This document shows, piece after piece, positions 60,339 to 64,000 of a DNA stretch of 64,000 nt. This DNA comes from Sphingomonas soli NBRC 100801 (GTDB lineage: Bacteria; Pseudomonadota; Alphaproteobacteria; Sphingomonadales; Sphingomonadaceae). The notes beneath the pieces are model-generated. The model was given only the letters and a program-made list of their open reading frames with translations. It did no database searches and was not told the origin of the DNA. The first letter of the stretch is position 1; every line of letters begins with the position of its first letter. A program made the translations under genes and the position numbers. Location: positions 124,001-188,000 of the forward strand of contig NZ_BCTZ01000009.1 of NCBI RefSeq assembly GCF_001591025.1, written 5' to 3'.

Positions 60339-61787
60339 CTATGGCTTGGCGGCGTCCGGCGCAAGCGTCACGAGCTTGCCGGGGTTCAGAATACCTAGTG
60401 GATCGAACGCCGCCTTGATCGCTCTCAGCGCGGCGCTGCGGCTCGGCGGCCCCAGCCGTTCCAGTTCGGCACGCTTCATCTGGCCGATGCCATGCTCTGC
60501 GGAGATCGATCCACCGGCCGCGACCACCATGTCATGCACCAGTCGCGTGATTGCCGGTGCCTGCTCAGCATAGAACGCATCCCGGTCAGCGCCCTGCGGC
60601 GCGCGAACGTGGAAATGCACGTTGCCGTCGCCCAGATGGCCATAGGCGATGGTATGCGTGCCCGGAAAGCGCCGCTCGGCTTCCGCCGCGCCTTCGATCA
60701 TGAAGCGCGGCATATCATCGACCGGGACCGAGATATCGTGCTGGACCGCAGGGCCTGCGGCGCGTTCCGATTCGGAAATCGAATGGCGGATTTTCCAGAA
60801 CGCCTCGGCCTGCGCCTCGCTCGCCGCGATCACGGCATCGCCCGCCAGCCCCGATTCGAGCGCCGGTCCCAGCAGCCGTTCGAGCAAGGCTGCCGGCGGC
60901 TCGGCCCCGGCATCGGTCGCCACCGCTTCGATCAGCACGTGCCATGCGTGCTGCGATTCGAGTGGCGCGCGCGTGCCGGGCACATGGCCCACTACCAGAT
61001 CGAGCACCGGGCGCGGCAATATCTCAAAGCTTTCCACGGCGTCTGTCCGCGCTTCGATCGCGCGGAGCAGCGCCAGCGCCTTTGCCGGGCTCTCCAGCCC
61101 CACCCAGGCAACAGCGCGCGAGACCATGCCCGGCGCCAGCCGCAGCGTCGCGGCGGTGACGATCCCCAGCGTCCCCTCCGCGCCGATCAGCAACTGGTTG
61201 AGATCATAGCCGCGATTGTCCTTCTTGAGCGGCGCGAGCCCGTCATGGATCGAGCCATCGGGCAGGACCGCCTCCACGCCCGCAACCAATTGCCGCATGT
61301 TTCCGAAGCGCAGCACCTGGGTGCCGCCGGCATTGGTCGAGACCAGCCCGCCGATCGTCGCGCTCCCGCGCGCGCCCAGGTCCAGCGGAAAGCGCCGCCC
61401 TGCCCGCTCCGCCGCATCGCGGAAATCGGCCAGGATCACGCCCGCTTCGGCGGTCGCCAGATTGGCGTCGGGGTTCATCGTGCGGATCCGGTTCATCCGC
61501 CGCAGCGAAAGGAGCAGCGCCGATCCGTCCTTGGGCGGTGTCGCGCCGCCGACCATCCCGCTATTGCCTCCCTGCGGCACCAGCGCCACGCGCCCCTCCG
61601 CCGCCAGCGCGACCATTGCTGCAACCTCGTCGCGCGATCCGGGCGTCAGCATCGCGGGCGCATCGCCATGATATCGCCCGCGCCAGTCGCTGAGCCAGGG
61701 GGCGATGGTGTCGGGGTCGGTGGTCACTGCCTTTTCACCGAAGCGCTGGCGGATGGTTTCTACGAGCTGGGACTGCATCGGGGTCAT
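60339..61787 (-). CDS. FAD-binding oxidase (D-2-hydroxyacid dehydrogenase type)
   Basis: The product (482 residues from the ATG at 61787; the ATG at 61778 is also possible) is of the VAO/D-2-hydroxyglutarate-dehydrogenase group: VPQGGNSGMVGGATP and FPLDLGARGSATIGGLVSTNAGGT (in part) bind FAD, GAEGTLGIVTAATLRL follows, and HGDGNVHFH-like YGHLGDGNVHFHV and AEHGIGQMKR provide the substrate and metal ligands. D-lactate or D-2-hydroxyglutarate is possible as the substrate. It is divergent from the next gene. Confidence 0.9.
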   Translation of the reverse strand: MTPMQSQLVETIRQRFGEKAVTTDPDTIAPWLSDWRGRYHGDAPAMLTPGSRDEVAAMVALAAEGRVALVPQGGNSGMVGGATPPKDGSALLLSLRRMNRIRTMNPDANLATAEAGVILADFRDAAERAGRRFPLDLGARGSATIGGLVSTNAGGTQVLRFGNMRQLVAGVEAVLPDGSIHDGLAPLKKDNRGYDLNQLLIGAEGTLGIVTAATLRLAPGMVSRAVAWVGLESPAKALALLRAIEARTDAVESFEILPRPVLDLVVGHVPGTRAPLESQHAWHVLIEAVATDAGAEPPAALLERLLGPALESGLAGDAVIAASEAQAEAFWKIRHSISESERAAGPAVQHDISVPVDDMPRFMIEGAAEAERRFPGTHTIAYGHLGDGNVHFHVRAPQGADRDAFYAEQAPAITRLVHDMVVAAGGSISAEHGIGQMKRAELERLGPPSRSAALRAIKAAFDPLGILNPGKLVTLAPDAAKP

Positions 61788-61860
61788 GATCGCGGCAATT
61801 AGCATAGCGCAACGCAGTTCATCCACTGTTCAAGACTTTGCGATACAAGTCGTGTCCGAC

Positions 61861-62316
61861 ATGTTGAATTCGCCGTTTGCCGCCGCCTCGTTGCTGCTTT
61901 TCTTTGCTCCGCCCGGGTCCGTTCCCGAGGCGCCGGAATGGGTGCGCGCGCTCGAACTTTTCCAGCAACAGCAGCAGGTTACCATCCATGTCCCCCGCGT
62001 CACCGTAACCACGACGTTCGTGATGCGGTCGGCGGGCGTGCCGCTCAAGGAGAAGAAGGCCGACGATTGCGTGAAGATCGATCGGATCGCCGGCTATTCG
62101 GTGAACGGCGCCAACAGCATCGATCTGCTGCTCAACGACGGCAAGCTTCTGCGCGCCAATCTGGGCGACCGGTGCCCGGCACTGGGCTTTTATTCCGGCT
62201 TCTACGTGAAGCCTACCAAGGACAAGAAGATCTGCGCGGGCCGCGACGCGTTCCGTTCGCGCTCGGGCCGCTTGTGCAGCATTCAGGCATTTCGCAGCCT
62301 GGTTCCCGCGAAATAG
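61861..62316 (+). CDS. Hypothetical exported protein
   Basis: Not recognised. The 151-residue product (ATG at 61861) has a hydrophobic N terminus (SPFAAASLLLFFAPPGSV) resembling a signal peptide and a basic, beta-rich body with four Cys (DDCVKID, DRCPALG, KICAGRD, LCSIQA), so two disulfides are possible. It sits alone between the FAD oxidase and the helicase. Confidence 0.7.
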   Translation: MLNSPFAAASLLLFFAPPGSVPEAPEWVRALELFQQQQQVTIHVPRVTVTTTFVMRSAGVPLKEKKADDCVKIDRIAGYSVNGANSIDLLLNDGKLLRANLGDRCPALGFYSGFYVKPTKDKKICAGRDAFRSRSGRLCSIQAFRSLVPAK

Positions 62317-62480
62317 CGCCGTTCAGGGCCGCACCTGGCCGCACCCGCAGCGGGTGTCGCCTCCACTCAGCGCACGCACACATGCGAAAAAGCCCGTTTC
62401 CCTTGACATTTTGAGGTAAATCCGCAAGCGCGTGCAGCCTTGGCGGCGTGGATTTCCATGCCAATCTTCCGGACAAATTC

Positions 62481-63916
<1,436 letters not shown>

Positions 63917-63917
<1 letters not shown>

Positions 63918-64000
63918 TGCCCGGCGGTGATGGCGGGATCGAATATGTTCCGCCCATCGAAAGCCCCTGTATCGCGCTGTGCGTGATGGATCAGGCCACG
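63917..64000 (+). CDS. DUF1289 protein, 5' fragment
   Basis: The start codon at 63917 overlaps the helicase stop (TGATG). The 28 codons in the window read MPGGDGGIEYVPPIESPC then IALCVMDQAT, with the SPC...LC pattern that opens DUF1289 (a small Cys-rich, Zn-ribbon-like domain). The gene continues past the window edge. Confidence 0.8.

Overview
The window reads as a chromosomal segment of a GC-rich alphaproteobacterium, most likely Sphingomonas or a close relative in the Sphingomonadaceae. The signs are a str/S10 ribosomal block, a CtrA cell-cycle regulator with GANTC (CcrM) sites upstream, a CpdR-like receiver, a PhoK-type alkaline phosphatase, a SapC-family protein, and ribosomal protein S12 with Arg at position 88. 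No phage, insertion sequence, CRISPR array or integrase gene was seen.

Layout. 1-9.6 kb (minus strand): rpsL-rpsG-fusA-tuf, a three-gene PadR cassette, then rpsJ-rplC-rplD-rplW-rplB-rpsS. The str promoter, a possible attenuator, the tuf terminator and a hairpin leader before rplC are visible. 9.6-16 kb: bactofilin, small stress proteins, and the pyruvate dehydrogenase E2/E3 genes split by a DUF559 gene bounded by inverted repeats. 16-24 kb: stress, repair and envelope genes (universal stress protein, RcnB-like, fRMsr, Hsp70-like, ArfB, RluA, a tandem MVL-type lectin, WrbA, pirin, LysR). 24-31 kb: ctrA, HPP and CPBP membrane proteins, amidohydrolase, threonine ammonia-lyase, Bpt. 31-36.4 kb: transglutaminase-like / alpha-E / circularly permuted ATP-grasp genes next to a DsbD-like protein. 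36.4-43.5 kb: PhoK-like phosphatase, beta-helix protein, and a valine-degradation operon. 43.5-49.4 kb: polysaccharide deacetylase and a B12 uptake operon (btuB-F-C-D) behind a cobalamin riboswitch. 49.6-57.5 kb: compact accessory cluster of small redox, isomerase, cupin, efflux and regulator genes, ending near tRNA-Val(GAC). 57.7-64 kb: tRNA-Val, cpdR, N-formylglutamate amidohydrolase, a candidate small RNA, sapC, a FAD-linked oxidase, a DEAD-box helicase and the start of a DUF1289 gene.

How genes work together. The ribosomal genes form translation operons. acdH-hibch-echA-mmsB cover the isobutyryl-CoA to methylmalonate-semialdehyde part of valine breakdown. The btu genes carry cobalamin from the outer membrane to the cytoplasm under riboswitch control. 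Many short gaps hold dispersed palindromic repeats of at least three families, one of which frames the DUF559 gene. The most interesting less-explained items are a candidate sRNA with its own promoter, terminator and a CUCCUCCC motif (59.2-59.4 kb); dense GANTC clusters upstream of ctrA and bpt; the repeat-bounded DUF559 unit; the structured rplC and rpsL leaders; and a transglutaminase-like protein whose expected catalytic Cys is Ser.
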